Positions 13,209-24,016 of a stretch of DNA of 64,000 nucleotides are shown here, piece by piece. How positions within the stretch are numbered: the first letter of the stretch is position 1; every line of letters begins with the position of its first letter. The position numbers and the translations under genes are program-made. This DNA is from Rhabdophis nuchalis (Eukaryota; Chordata; Lepidosauria; Squamata; Natricidae): NCBI GenBank assembly GCA_039707465.1, contig CM077643.1, positions 332,712,419 through 332,776,418 of the forward strand. The letters run 5' to 3'. The notes beneath the pieces were generated by a model. It worked only from the letters and a program-made list of their open reading frames with translations, had not been told where the DNA came from and made no database searches.

Positions 13209-13330
13209 CAGGGCTGTCAAACTCACGGCCTGCAGGCCAGATGCGTCATGCCCACGCCTGGTTTAGCGGAGGGAGGAAAGTCCCAATATGTCACATGACG
13301 ACGCATGATGATGTGAGTTTGACACCCTTG
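13209..13330. mobile_element. Short hAT MITE (CAGGGCTGTCAAACTC ends)
   Basis: The ends are CAGGGCTGTCAAACTC and GAGTTTGACACCCTTG. A perfect 8-bp duplication, agctagat, sits on both sides. It belongs to the same family as 9344-9477 and 13838-13959. Confidence 0.92.
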
Positions 13331-13837
13331 AGCTAGATCCTTCTTGCCCTGCCCCCAGGCTATTGCCAACTAAATATTACTTATCATAATTGTTTGTATT
13401 CTCAGAACAATGTAAAAGTAATTTAACAACTTATAATCAACACAGGAAATATTGTTTAAAAACAAACTTTTTAAGATCCTTTCCATAAAGGAAGGTTGCA
13501 AAAGGTGATCACACGATCTTGGAAACAACAACAGTTATAAATTGCCAGGCATCTGAACCAGTTGCCAAGCATCTGAAATTTGATCACATGATCATAGGGA
13601 TGATGGAAAGTTTGTAACTATGAAAAACAGTGAAGTCACTTTTTTCAGTGCTGTTGTAACTTTGAACTAACATTAAACAAATCGTTTGAAGTCGAGGACT
13701 ACCTGTATGTTTACCCTCATGACTGCATTTTCAGTGGTTATCTCTACAATCTCATAGGTAGAAAAATTAGAGAGATGGGAGAAAAACTCTCTTAGTCTCA
13801 ACTAAAAAAAACTCAAATTACTTCTAAAGGGATAAAT
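13331..13837. other. Intergenic, no gene recognised
   Basis: A 507-bp spacer between two MITEs of the same family; nothing else recognised. Confidence 0.5.
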
Positions 13838-13959
13838 CAAAGGTGTCAAACATCATCATGGCGATGTCACATGACGTATCAGGACTTTTTTCCCCCTTCA
13901 CTAAACTGGGCGTGGGTGTCGCTAGTGCCGGCCTGCGGGCCGGAAGTTTGACAGCCCTG
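13838..13959. mobile_element. Short hAT MITE, inverted relative to neighbour
   Basis: The ends are CAAAGGTGTCAAAC and GTTTGACAGCCCTG. A perfect 8-bp duplication, ggataaat, lies on both sides. The internal blocks are reversed relative to the copy at 13209. Confidence 0.9.
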
Positions 13960-16147
13960 GGATAAATACTAATTCCTTTAAGTTATGAAGACAGACCTTC
14001 TTGATTTTCATCATCATCATCACCAGTCCCAGCTGTGTGTGTATATAAAGCATCCAACATTTATTTCCAAAATTGCCAATATGTGGTTTTCCTGATTTGT
14101 TGTAGTCATGATAAAATAATAAATAGTAATATAGCAAATTCATTAATATGGAAGCAATAATGAATATAACTAAAATACTTTTTAACATGAATGTAACATT
14201 GCCATCTTTATACATAAATACAATCATTTTCAGTTGTTGAACTAATAAGCTACAATAGATTCCTATCCTGAATGTAGTGCCCTATGCACTTATCTGGGTT
14301 TCCTGCCACAAACTATCACAGTTATAACCTTCTGGTAACAAAGAAAACATAGAACAGCAACTGCACAGATCTTTTTCCCCAGCTCACATTTTCCTTGATG
14401 CTTGGAAAAAAATTATGGTTGAAAATACAATTATATGCAAACAAGTGAAATCAATGAAACACCTGCCTTCACACTGATCTGTCTCAGTTGTGGTAGAAGT
14501 CATCTTTAAGGATATAAACAATGTATTTTAAACTGCACAAAAGAAATGATGCCAGATTATTAAAAGAAAAGACAGAACGTGTTATCTACCATGAAATATT
14601 TCAGTTTAAAACCATTCAGGTTTTATTTTCAATTTTAAACAAAATTTAAGCCATATTGGGAATGATATTTTCTAATTTAACTGTATGAAGAAATAATTCT
14701 AGAAGTTTATTATTCTGTCGCAAGTTTTCTGTTATTTTCAATTCCCACTGGGACTCTGAATGCTGAAGGAGGAAATCTGGCATTACAATGAAGAACATTT
14801 GCCTTCATAGGGAGCAAATGAAAAGAAAAGTACACACTTCTTTAATTTCTTTTAGTCAGTGCTAGTTTTCTTCAGGTAAAAAGCAGATAGTTGATGAGTA
14901 AATGATGGCATAGTAAATGTCAACTGAAATTTTGTGCCTTTAATCACCAGAAATTGCTGGATTCCGAACTTGCAATCATTGTAGTAAATGCCATTTTGTA
15001 TCTTCGTTTTTTTTTGGCTTTACAGAATAAATCAGTGCAATTTTCTTCAAAATTATGATAATTCTCTTTTTTTTTTCAACTTCTGCCAAGTTCTTGCATT
15101 GCATTCTTCTCTTCCGGGGTTCTATGATAATGTACTCTTCCATAATTTACCTTCATTATAAAGTTTATTTTTAAGGAAAATCAACATCCTTGACAAGAAG
15201 TTATGTACAAGTTTATTTCTCAGGAAATTCCTTCTGGTAATGTATGGATGGGAACCAGAGAGTTGGTTCCTCTGAGTTTTGTACAAAAAAAAATCATAAA
15301 ATTCAGTTCTGTGAACGTTTTTTCACCTTTTTATTATCATCCCAGATGTTAGCCTGTTTGATAATCTGTGATTATATCCAACAGTTTGCCTACTGATAGA
15401 ACTAAATCCATCATTTAAAAAGATGCTTCTGCTTAACGTTTGAAATCCTCCCATCCTTCCAAGCCCCTCGGGCTCCCTCTATCAATTCGTGATGGTTTGG
15501 AGGGCTTCCTGAAGAGTTCTGTGGATGTTATCTTTCAACAATCTGCTTCTATAACATGATATATGCTTCTTAAAGTTGAGCATGATGTAATTGAAAAGCT
15601 TAATGTTTTACGTGGCAAGAAAGATTATTAAAATTCTGTTTCAGGAATTTGATCTCTGAGCATTCATGCACATCATTACAGGAATATATACATCATTTTT
15701 AAATTATAGATTGGTCTAGACTACACAATTTGCTTTGAAGGTCCAGAGTTGAGCTTCATTTACTCTGTAAATGCCAATTATTTCCTAGGTTTGTTAAATC
15801 TGAGACTTAATCTTCCATATTCATAAGATTAATGTGGGAAAAACACAAATGAAGTATTTCCCCAACAAACCGGGATTAAACATGAATGAAAAAATAAACA
15901 AGAGGTTAGAATATTTAAATTATAATATTAGGGTATTTGGCCATTGAGGAAGTCTGAACAAGTGAGCATGAAGAACAAAACGAATTGGAAGTGGAGGTCA
16001 GATGAGATGGCATGCACACAATTTGCTTTGCCATATTTGCTGAGTCTAGATTCGGACATTTATAACCTCCATCAGATATTTCCTTTTCCACCTCAGGGCA
16101 GAGATGGGAAACACACACAAATCTTAAGAGCTATTAATAGTTCCAAA
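13960..16147. other. AT-rich intergenic, no gene recognised
   Basis: Only short chance frames. 14300-15300 is free of recognisable repeats and could include conserved non-coding DNA; this could not be tested. Confidence 0.45.
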
Positions 16148-16275
16148 GTCTTTTCTTGGGACTTCCCTTCACTGCAGGTATTTGAGCACAAGCTGGATGT
16201 CAAGGGATGGTGCAATATTGTGCTGGAGGTTGGAGTAGATGATTTACAATCCCTACAGTCTATGAAGGCAGAAGA
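16148..16275 (+). mobile_element. Probable CR1 3'-end relic
   Basis: The run CTTCCCTTCACTGCAGGTAT, then GCTGGATGTCAAGGGATG and GGAGGTTGGAGTAGATGAT, follows the order of the CR1 3' coding tail and 3' UTR known from amniotes. It is diverged and short. A 123-codon open frame across it (15944-16315) has no other recognisable domain. Confidence 0.5.
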
Positions 16276-16597
16276 AGTCTTACATAAGATTGAATTATGT
16301 TCACCCCTATTTTAAGTTTACCCTGCAGTTTACCATCGACTTGGCAAATCCAAAGTGTGAAAGACATTTCCCCCCACCCTTATTTTGTTGTTTAAAGTCT
16401 TTAACTGCCCATAGTAACATTAAAGCATCAAATAATAATATGTGAAATGTTGAAATTGTTTTCCTGTGAATGTAATGGTGAGCAGTGGTTCATTTAGTTC
16501 CAAACAATGAAAGGATTCCTTTCAACTTTGTTAGGTCCGTCCTTTTCAGCATTTAGAACATCTACGAAGGGATATCTCTATTGCTAGTCTATTCATT
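16276..16597. other. Intergenic, no gene recognised
   Basis: Nothing recognised. Confidence 0.5.
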
Positions 16598-18345
16598 TTT
16601 AATTATTTTATAGTAATTTTATTAAACAGTACAATAAAAAACTAATATAAACTAGAATAAAAAAGAAAATAAAAAAATAAGATTGTAGTAAAGAAAAAGA
16701 AAAGAAATATATAACAAAATGATTTCCCCCTTCAAATCAACAAGGTATGAACATTTTTACTTACCTATCACCACTTAAAATACTACAAAAGATCTCCTCT
16801 TCCCCTATCTCATCTCTTAACTATTAAAAAAAACCTCTTTAAAGCCTCCTCATTCACTCCTAGTCAGCAAAAGGCCATTAAGGGTTGCCTGAGATAACAA
16901 ATACCTATTTTAACCTTAATCAAATAAAATCAACTTTCTTTCACTTTAAAAATTCTTGATCTATAATCTCTTCAAATAATGTCCTAGAACGTGATTTCTT
17001 TTCATGTTTTCTTTCTTCTTACTCATAAAAGCCTTTGAAACATTAAAAAGTTTTGTAAATCCAATGTAAGGAAAGTTATCTCTGTCACTGTATGTAAATC
17101 TGTATATCTTTAATTATTAGGACATTAGCTAGTTTCATTTGCAGCATCTTTTTCCATATTATTCTTTCAGCTTGGCATTTTTAAACCATTTTCAAATCAG
17201 CCTCAATCTTGCCCAGTAAGAATTGTGTCTCTTCCATAATATGTTTTAAATGCAGTCTATCTATTAGGCAGACATTCTTAAAATTAACTTATGGATCCAT
17301 TGTTCACAAATGTCCTTTCGTACATTCAGTGTTGTATGTTGCTCAATTCTGTGTTGTATGTTGCCTAGTTACATGCGTGACCGTCTCCTGCCCCATACAT
17401 CCCTACGCCGATCCGCTCCCACAGAGAGGGCCTTCTCAGGGTGCCGTCGGCCGGGCAATGCCGTCTGGCGACACCCAGGGGAAGAGCCTATTCTGTGGCA
17501 GGCCCTGCCCTTTGGAACGACCTACCCCCTGAACTTCGTACCATCTCGGACCTCCGCCTCTTCCACCAGTGTCTAAAGACACATCTTTTTCAGCAAGCCG
17601 GCCTAGCCTAACCTCCCGCTGGGGCTATTTTAGATAGTTTTAAATTGGGGTTTTAATTTGGTTTTAGCATAGGATTGTCTAATTTAATATGCTTTTAAAT
17701 TTTGTATATTTTGTTTTATATGTTTTAAATTCCTGTGCGCCGTCCTGGGTCCCTCGTGGAGAAGGGCGGGATATAAATCGAATTAAAATAAAAAAAATAA
17801 AAAATAAAATCTGTATTAGTAAGTAAAATTTAAGTATTCATCTAAGTGTAATCATTTCATTCTGATTTCTTTTAGTCTGCAACTTTCTATCCTATCCTTT
17901 TTTTTTTTTTTAAAGAAAATCAAAACAACCTCATATTCCTACTGGAAGGAGTCTTAGAATTAATTTACAAATCTTATTTCAAATCCATATGGACCCTTAA
18001 TCCATTGGTAATTTTCCAAAATCAAATTTTCAATAAACCTTTGGCCTTTTAATTAAACTTCATGTCCATTTAGGCTGCAAACTTATCTGAGCTTGATTGA
18101 AGTCCCTTGACATCCAATCATTCAACTCAGAAGTTGACCCAAAAAGCTCAGTTTCTGCAGTTTAATTCATGAGGAGAGCGATCTGGACTATTAGGGGTTA
18201 TCTCACAATATCTCAATGTTGCAAAGAGACTTTGCTAGCCAGAACTTGCTATTTGGCTGCTGATCTCAGCTGCAAAGTTATCCCTACTCCTTAAAGGATA
18301 TCTAATTCATCATACATCCTCAACAGAAATCCCACTTTTCATTTG
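16598..18345 (-). repeat. Unnamed dispersed repeat, copy 2, split by an L2
   Basis: Aligns block by block with 3605-5170 and has the same order and orientation. An L2 3' fragment (17364-17815) interrupts it: the repeat matches up to about 17340 and resumes after about 17815. The L2 is therefore the younger insertion. No intact frame was found. Confidence 0.5.
17364..17815 (+). pseudogene. L2-type LINE, 3' end, inserted in the repeat
   Basis: The plus-strand tail of an L2 polymerase protein begins at the PSYMRDRLLPHTSLRRSAPTER region, reads partly in two frames (17209-17532 and 17310-17576), and ends with the 3' UTR block TGCGCCGTCCTGGGTCCC and an ATAAAA-rich tail. About 75 C-terminal residues remain, with a frame change after the PHTSLR block. 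The 5' truncation at about 17364 leaves no catalytic domain. Confidence 0.88.
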
Positions 18346-19303
18346 CAATTATTAATGTAATTGTTTTAGAGATTTTTGTATACTTATGTTTTCACTACAT
18401 TGATACACTCTCATATACATTACATATTAAGTAATAATAGTCTTTCCTTTATATTTGGCACACTTGTCACAAAATATTAAAATTAAGTTTCTTATCTATA
18501 CATGTTTTGAAATTATTTTAATATTTTTTAACATAATGGTACCTATAATAAAATTATCTCAATGTGTCCAATCTGAAGACTGATTAGAAGAGCAATTTAT
18601 ATGTGAGAAAAATTTGCTTAGTTTTTTTTTTAACTGGATAAAAAGTGATTTTTCCCCACCCAAATCAATTGTTCTACTTTGGCAGTTTAGCAGCTGAGAT
18701 AGAAAAGTCACATTAACCTTATGGTTGTTTTACTGTGTTATGAGCTACAATTCTGAATTTTATTCTGACCTTGACTCTGATGAAGTTACTCCAGCTGAGG
18801 CTGTGCTTCAGAATTGTCAAGCTCAGGAATCAGTAAGCCAGGATTCATTTGAGGCTGATCAGTCATAGGCATCCTCTGTTCAGCTGGAGCAGTTCGAGGA
18901 TGAGGCATAACATCCAACATAACAGGTTTAGGTGCATACATAAGTGAGCAAAGCAATTTCCTCAATGAGGTTTCTTGTGAAACAAAAAGAAAGGTATGAG
19001 TAATTGCATCCAGATGGCTGCAGACAGATATGGTAAGCTCCTATGCATGTGGTCTTTGTTGGAAACAACTGTTCAGCTATCCAGCTTTTGAATCATGTTC
19101 CTGTTTCTTGTTTCTTGCTGACTTTTGACCCTTAAACCAAGTGAGTCCCCAATTTGGCCTTCTGTGACTCTTAGAAATTTTGGACTGTCCTTGGCTCTCT
19201 TCAGGCAATAATCATTCACTAGGCATTTGAATCACATTTTTCTTTGCTGTTATCAATCTAAATTACAGTAAATATTCCTGTTTCTTAAGTATTGTCTATG
19301 TAT
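18346..19303. other. AT-rich intergenic, no gene recognised
   Basis: Nothing recognised. Confidence 0.55.
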
Positions 19304-19596
19304 CAGGGGTGGGTTCCTGCCAGTTCTAACCTCTTCTATAGAAGACGTTCCACAAATCTACAGTGCCATTTAGAACCGGTTCCAGATCCCTCCCCCCACC
19401 TGTCCACACATCATCAAGATGAAGAGGGAGAGGAGGAATTCTGGGAGTTGACGCCCACAAGTCTTAAAGCTGTCAAGTTTGAACACCTCTGGGGGGTTTT
19501 TTTCTAAAGAGTTAGGGGTGCAGGGGTCTTGACTCTTGCACCCCTAACCCTTTAGAGAAAAAACCCCAGGGGTGTTCAAACTTGACAGCTTTAAGA
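19304..19596 (+). mobile_element. hAT-like MITE left half, family M2, with hairpin
   Basis: Starts CAGGGGTGGGTTCCTGCCAG and shares its first ~290 bp with the left half of the element at 58906-59401 (blocks AGAAGACGTTCCACAAATCT and GCCATTTAGAACCGGTTCC). No right end was found, so the copy is broken or rearranged. It contains the inverted repeat at 19462-19596. Confidence 0.65.
19462..19596. repeat. Large perfect-looking inverted repeat (hairpin)
   Basis: The left arm (19462-19522) starts TCTTAAAGCTGTCAAGTTTG and the right arm (19537-19596) ends CAAACTTGACAGCTTTAAGA. The arms are about 60 bp with few mismatches around a 14-bp centre. It could form a cruciform or an RNA hairpin. Confidence 0.9.
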
Positions 19597-19874
19597 TTTG
19601 CGTACTTCAATCTCCCTGCTGGGAGTGGGGTAATTTGTGTTGAATATTAAGGATTTTGGAGGTGGCCTATCTTGGTTCTATGTTGTCATCATTGGAGGTG
19701 AAAGTAATTGTGGAAAGGTGGATTTGTTACTCTCATTTTTTGTTAGAATGGGGAGACAGGAGTCAATCCTCATTTGTTTATGGGTGCCAGTATCATTACT
19801 GGGGCCTGTATAGTTCTTTTCTTGCCTCTGGAAGGCATTTTTAGGGCATAGGGTTAGGTCAGAAGGGATAAGAC

Positions 19875-20140
19875 CGGTGGTGGGTTTCTGCAGGCTCGCA
19901 CCTACTCGCAAGAGCCAGATGGTGAAATTTAGAGAGCCGGTGAGAGGGGGTTCCACTGGCGGACCCAGAAATAAGTCTGGCCTGCTGCTGCCGGTAACCC
20001 AATGGGAAGGAAAGGAAAGGAAGGAAGGAAGTTAAAAAGGAAAGAAAGGAAAGGAAAGGAAAGGAAAGGAAAGGAGGAAGGGAGGGAGGGAGGGAGGGAG
20101 GGAGGGAGGGAGGGAAGGAAGGAAGGAAGGAAGGAAGGAA

Positions 20141-20206
<66 letters not shown>

Positions 20207-20385
20207 GAATTAATCATCACAATTGAGCCCAAAATTTTGGTTGCTAAGCAAGAGCGTTGTTAAATGAGTTTCACCACATTTTACAAGTTGGCCACTCCCA
20301 CCCTGTCACATGACTGCCAAGCCACGCCCACAAAATAGGCCACACCTAGAGAGTAGGTTCTAAAAAAATTTGAAACCCACCACTG
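19875..20385 (-). mobile_element. hAT MITE family M1, inverted, with long purine tract
   Basis: The ends are CGGTGGTGGGTTTCTGCAGG and TTTGAAACCCACCACTG. The flanks gataagac and gatatgac match at 7 of 8. Inside, 20010-20208 is a GGAAA, GGGA, GGAA, GAAA tract, the complement of the tract in the 11-kb copy and at the same place in the element. Lysine- and arginine-rich frames across it are artefacts. Confidence 0.9.
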
Positions 20386-20393
20386 GATATGAC

Positions 20394-21481
20394 CTATAAC
20401 AAGCTTATTTCTGGAATTGCTAGTGTGTCACCCTCTTATCTCCTCCAATTTCTATGTGAGAAATGTGAAATTTGCAATCAGTCTTTTTTTAACAAAAACT
20501 CCAACTGATAGTGGTTCTTTTTCAGTATCATTGCTAAGATAGAGCAAAAAGACAAGATGATTAAAAGTGGGGTGAAATTAGGTTTTTTTTACTATTAACT
20601 TGTAGATCTCTCATCTCATATGAAAAGAAGTGAGATTCACTTGCTGAGTTGCCCGCTGAGTTCAGAGTTTTGGGCAAGGAAATCAATCAGAGAGATCCAC
20701 AATAATTATTTCCCTTCTTCTAGAAAAAGTGCAGATGACAGAGCAGAAGAAGGGTAAGAACCACAGGAAACTATTCTTAAAGATCCAAAACAAAAAGTCA
20801 AGCAGAAAAATCCATGCTTCGGGAACGCTATCCCAAAGTCATAAAAAGCAAGCAAGATTTGGAATTCTCCCAGAATTGGATGAAAAATAATGGATAGTTT
20901 GGGAGACGTATGAGAGACAGGTGAGCAGAAGGAGGGACATGGAATCTGCTGTAATGCTATCCTAGGATGGAGTTTTGGTCAAAGAAATCAAATAATGACT
21001 ATTTTTCATACAGGGTGTTTGTTTTCATTTATGATTGCTAGATCAAAACTAAAAAAAACTCGCAGTCCTAGATCACTCTTGTGAAAATAGAAGCCAGCAC
21101 TTACTAAGGGTGACACAGTCCCACCTATGAATTCTTTAGGGAGATATAACACTGAAACAGAACAGCTATGTGCAAACAGCAGTAGTTCTATCTTTCAAAA
21201 AAGGTTGCATCAGAGGAATTTGTATTTTAAAAGCAAGCATGAGGCATATTTACATGTCAAAGGGTGAAACCAATGTGATTTGCAATTTAAAAATGTTTTG
21301 AGCAATTTTCGTTAACTGTTACATAAATTAGGGGAACATGTGCACAAAGCTTCTGAATGTTAATGTTATCTGATGTTATTTGTGTTTTTTTAAAGCTTAA
21401 CAGGATTGGAATGGTGGCCTGCTAATGCTGGTAGTAAAGCATTTAAAAAAAAAACTAATTCACACCTTCATACGCCTAGCT
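20394..21481. other. Intergenic, no gene recognised
   Basis: Nothing recognised. Confidence 0.5.
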
Positions 21482-21730
21482 CAGGGGTCAGCAACCTGTG
21501 GCTCTGGAGCCGCATGTGGCTCTTTCATCCCGCTGCTGTGGCTCCCTGTCGCTGGTTGGGGCCACAATTGATAGGACTTTTGGTTAGGACAGGTAGAGGA
21601 AAAAGGATGCCATGCTAGAAAGAGACTCTATGATGCAGGAACTGAACTTCATTCAGCTCCAGAATTGAATGGGGGGGCTTCAGTTTAGGACCTTTGTGGC
21701 TCTTTGAATGTTTAAGGTTGTTGACCCCTG
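21482..21730. mobile_element. hAT MITE (CAGGGGTCAGCAACC ends)
   Basis: The inverted ends are CAGGGGTCAGCAACC and GGTTGTTGACCCCTG. The flanks gcctagct and acctagct match at 7 of 8. Internal GTGGCTCTGGAGCCGCATGT is typical of this widespread vertebrate hAT type. Confidence 0.9.
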
Positions 21731-22027
21731 ACCTAGCTGGATCTGTCTGCAACCTTAAAGCAAAGCTCCTGGGATTCTTGCTAGGCAGGAAGCCCATATG
21801 AAAAGGTGGCAGCACTTAAACCAAGAAATCTGAAAGTTGGTTTTATTATTAAAAGAAAGCATTAGAGGACAAATTGTCCTGCAAAAGAAAAAAAAATATC
21901 TCCAGATATTCCTTTTGTTATAGAGTAATATTTGCTCATCTTTATAGAACACTATCAGAACACTTTTTTTCTAAGTAGGGAATTAATAAAGAAGAATATA
22001 GGTAGCTGGAGGCTGAAATGAGGGGCC

Positions 22028-22184
22028 CTTGGTATTCTCTGAGCTTGCTTGTTTTCTTGCAAAAGCTTCATTAACCAAGCTAAGGTAACATCATCAGTGC
22101 TAGTGACAATGATCATACCTAGTACGGATAATGAAATGTCGGCAAGAAAACAAAATGAAATAAGTTCAGAGTGCACCAAGGACC
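22028..22184. repeat. Palindromic Penelope-type repeat with decayed hammerhead motifs
   Basis: A long imperfect palindrome: CCTTGGTATTCTCTGAGCTT on the left is mirrored by the complement of the 22150-22184 segment. On the minus strand the left arm reads CTGATGATGTTACC with a later GGTTAATGAAG, which follows the CUGAUGA / stem II / GAAA order of a hammerhead ribozyme but with the GAAA damaged. The right arm is also decayed. It is homologous to 50746-50888. Penelope-like retroelements are known to carry hammerhead motifs in their terminal repeats; the assignment here is inference. Confidence 0.55.
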
Positions 22185-22189
22185 TCAGA

Positions 22190-23164
22190 GTGCACCAAGA
22201 AGGGAATTGATTTTCAGAGCAAACTCAGCCCCAAAACCATGTTGATAATATCTCTTATTCTCACACACACTTTTAAACAAATATGAGCAACTTTGTTGAT
22301 CCTAGTCTGGAGCATAAACCATGGCGACTTATAGGCAACTTGAGTGGCATGATATAAAATTGTATAGCTCTGGTCCTGTAGTGCGAGTTAAGGATTAAAT
22401 ATATCTGGCTGAAATAGATGAGATTAAAATAATGGACAATGCTTAACAAAATAATAGATTAAAAACAATTTAGAAAGAAGGAGCTCCCAGATAATCTGCT
22501 GGCTCTGATTGGGATAAAGCGGCAAGTGTCAAATTTGACTAAACAACAGCTAATCATAGATTGTACCTAATTCACTGGCAGACAAGCTGACACCATGCCA
22601 AGCACTATCTTTTTCTAAAACATTTGGAATTCACTTATTTTTGTTCATGAATATTGAATAATCATCTTTTAGTTAGTGTATAAATAGGTTTCATAAATCT
22701 TTTTTCATATAAATCTTTTGGGCAACTGTCTATTGTTTTATCCCTATGACCTCTATGGCACTTCAATCTCTCTGACTGTAAGCAGCTTACAAAAGTCACC
22801 CAGTACAATTAGCACATCAAAACATAGCAAGTACAGCATAACAATAGTTATGACTTCATTGTATTCATACCACCATACATAACCCGCAGGATAAGCATTC
22901 TAGCAGCTCACAGGATGAGCATTCTAGTAGTCCTACCAATCTTTAAAGTGTCTCTAAAAACAGCTTTCTGAATACAATCAAGGAAAGGGCAAAACTTACA
23001 TTCATGAATAAACTGTTGCAGAAGACAAGGGTCTCTAAAGAAATGACCTTGGGTTCATCTACCATATTTCCTATAAAGCAGGACCTTTCAATGCGTATTC
23101 TTTGATTCCACATATTGATTAAGGAAATTGTTCCTGGAGCAGACAGTCTTGAACCTAATTAGTC
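22190..23164. other. Intergenic, possible LINE 3' relic
   Basis: Around 22780-22850 the run GTAAGCAGCTTACAAAAGTC resembles a LINE 3' UTR on the minus strand, but it is too short to name. Nothing else recognised. Confidence 0.35.
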
Positions 23165-23563
23165 TCAGTAATTTAATGATTTATAGGGATAACCTTGAAT
23201 TGTACCCTGAAACAAACTGATGGCTAATTCAGTGCCTGTAATAACAGCATAATATGAACCAGTTGACTCATTAACAAACAGCCAACCATGTTCTGCATCA
23301 ATTGACCTTTCCAGATGGTCTTCAAGGGCAAGCCCAAGAAGAGAAAATTGCAGTTTTTCAGTTAAGAGGTAACATGGGAATGAGTGATCATTTTCAAATG
23401 TTTCTGTTCCAAAATAGTTTGCAGCTGATTCACCAGCCAAGGCTAGGCAAAAAACTTGGCCACTGGTTTTACCTGCTGTCCGAGCAGGAGCTATGAATAA
23501 TATATTTGGATTGCAAGCCTGTTCTTTCCAAGGAACTGTAACTAGAACCAAAGTTGAAGCCAT
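23165..23563 (-). other. 132-codon open frame, origin unknown
   Basis: An open frame of 132 codons on the minus strand, beginning MASTLVLVTVPWKEQACNPN. It has mixed composition, no low-complexity run and no membrane segment or motif that I recognise. It is longer than most chance frames in this AT-rich window. A hAT element starts 25 bp upstream of its start codon. I found no second copy in the window and no splice structure around it. It may be a fragment of an element, an exon or a chance frame. Confidence 0.2.
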
Positions 23564-23587
23564 GCTAAAATCAGCCAGCCTCTAAAT

Positions 23588-24008
23588 CATGGGTATCAAA
23601 CTCGATTTTATTGAGGGCTGCATCAGGGTTGTGTTTGACATCGGGAGACTGGGGGGGGGGGGCATGGCCAGGGAGGACAGCTCAATGTTACTCATGTCTG
23701 GGATATCTGTGGTGGCCCAGGTGCCCCACCAGGCTCTCTTTTCAGCTGGGACAGCCTCCTGCAGTGCTCTGCCAGTGAAAACAGGCATAGCCAGCCCCCT
23801 TGAGCTCCATTTTTACTGACAGAGGACTGGAGGAGAACATCACAGTCAAAAATGGAGCCCAGGGGGGCCGCATGTAGCACTTCCAGCTCTCTTTTTACTG
23901 GCAGAGGCACTGTGGCCTGGTCCCTTGTTTCCAGAACAACCCCGTGAGCCAGATCTAAGCAATTTGCAGGCTGGATGTAGCCCGCGGGCCTTGAGTTTGA
24001 CACCCCTG
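23588..24008. mobile_element. hAT element, longer relative of the 9344 family
   Basis: The ends are CATGGGTATCAAACTCG (decayed) and TTGAGTTTGACACCCCTG. The flanks ctctaaat and ctcttact match at 6 of 8, so this is probably an old insertion. A G run near 23651 and the block GTAGCCCGCGGGCC lie inside. Reading frames on both strands in it are short. Confidence 0.75.
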
Positions 24009-24016
24009 CTCTTACT

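Noticed and set aside
15944..16315. 123-codon frame as a possible exon
   Set aside because: Its second half overlaps a probable CR1 3' relic and the first half shows no domain.
20002..20232. Lysine- and arginine-rich small protein
   Set aside because: Translated purine repeat inside a hAT MITE.
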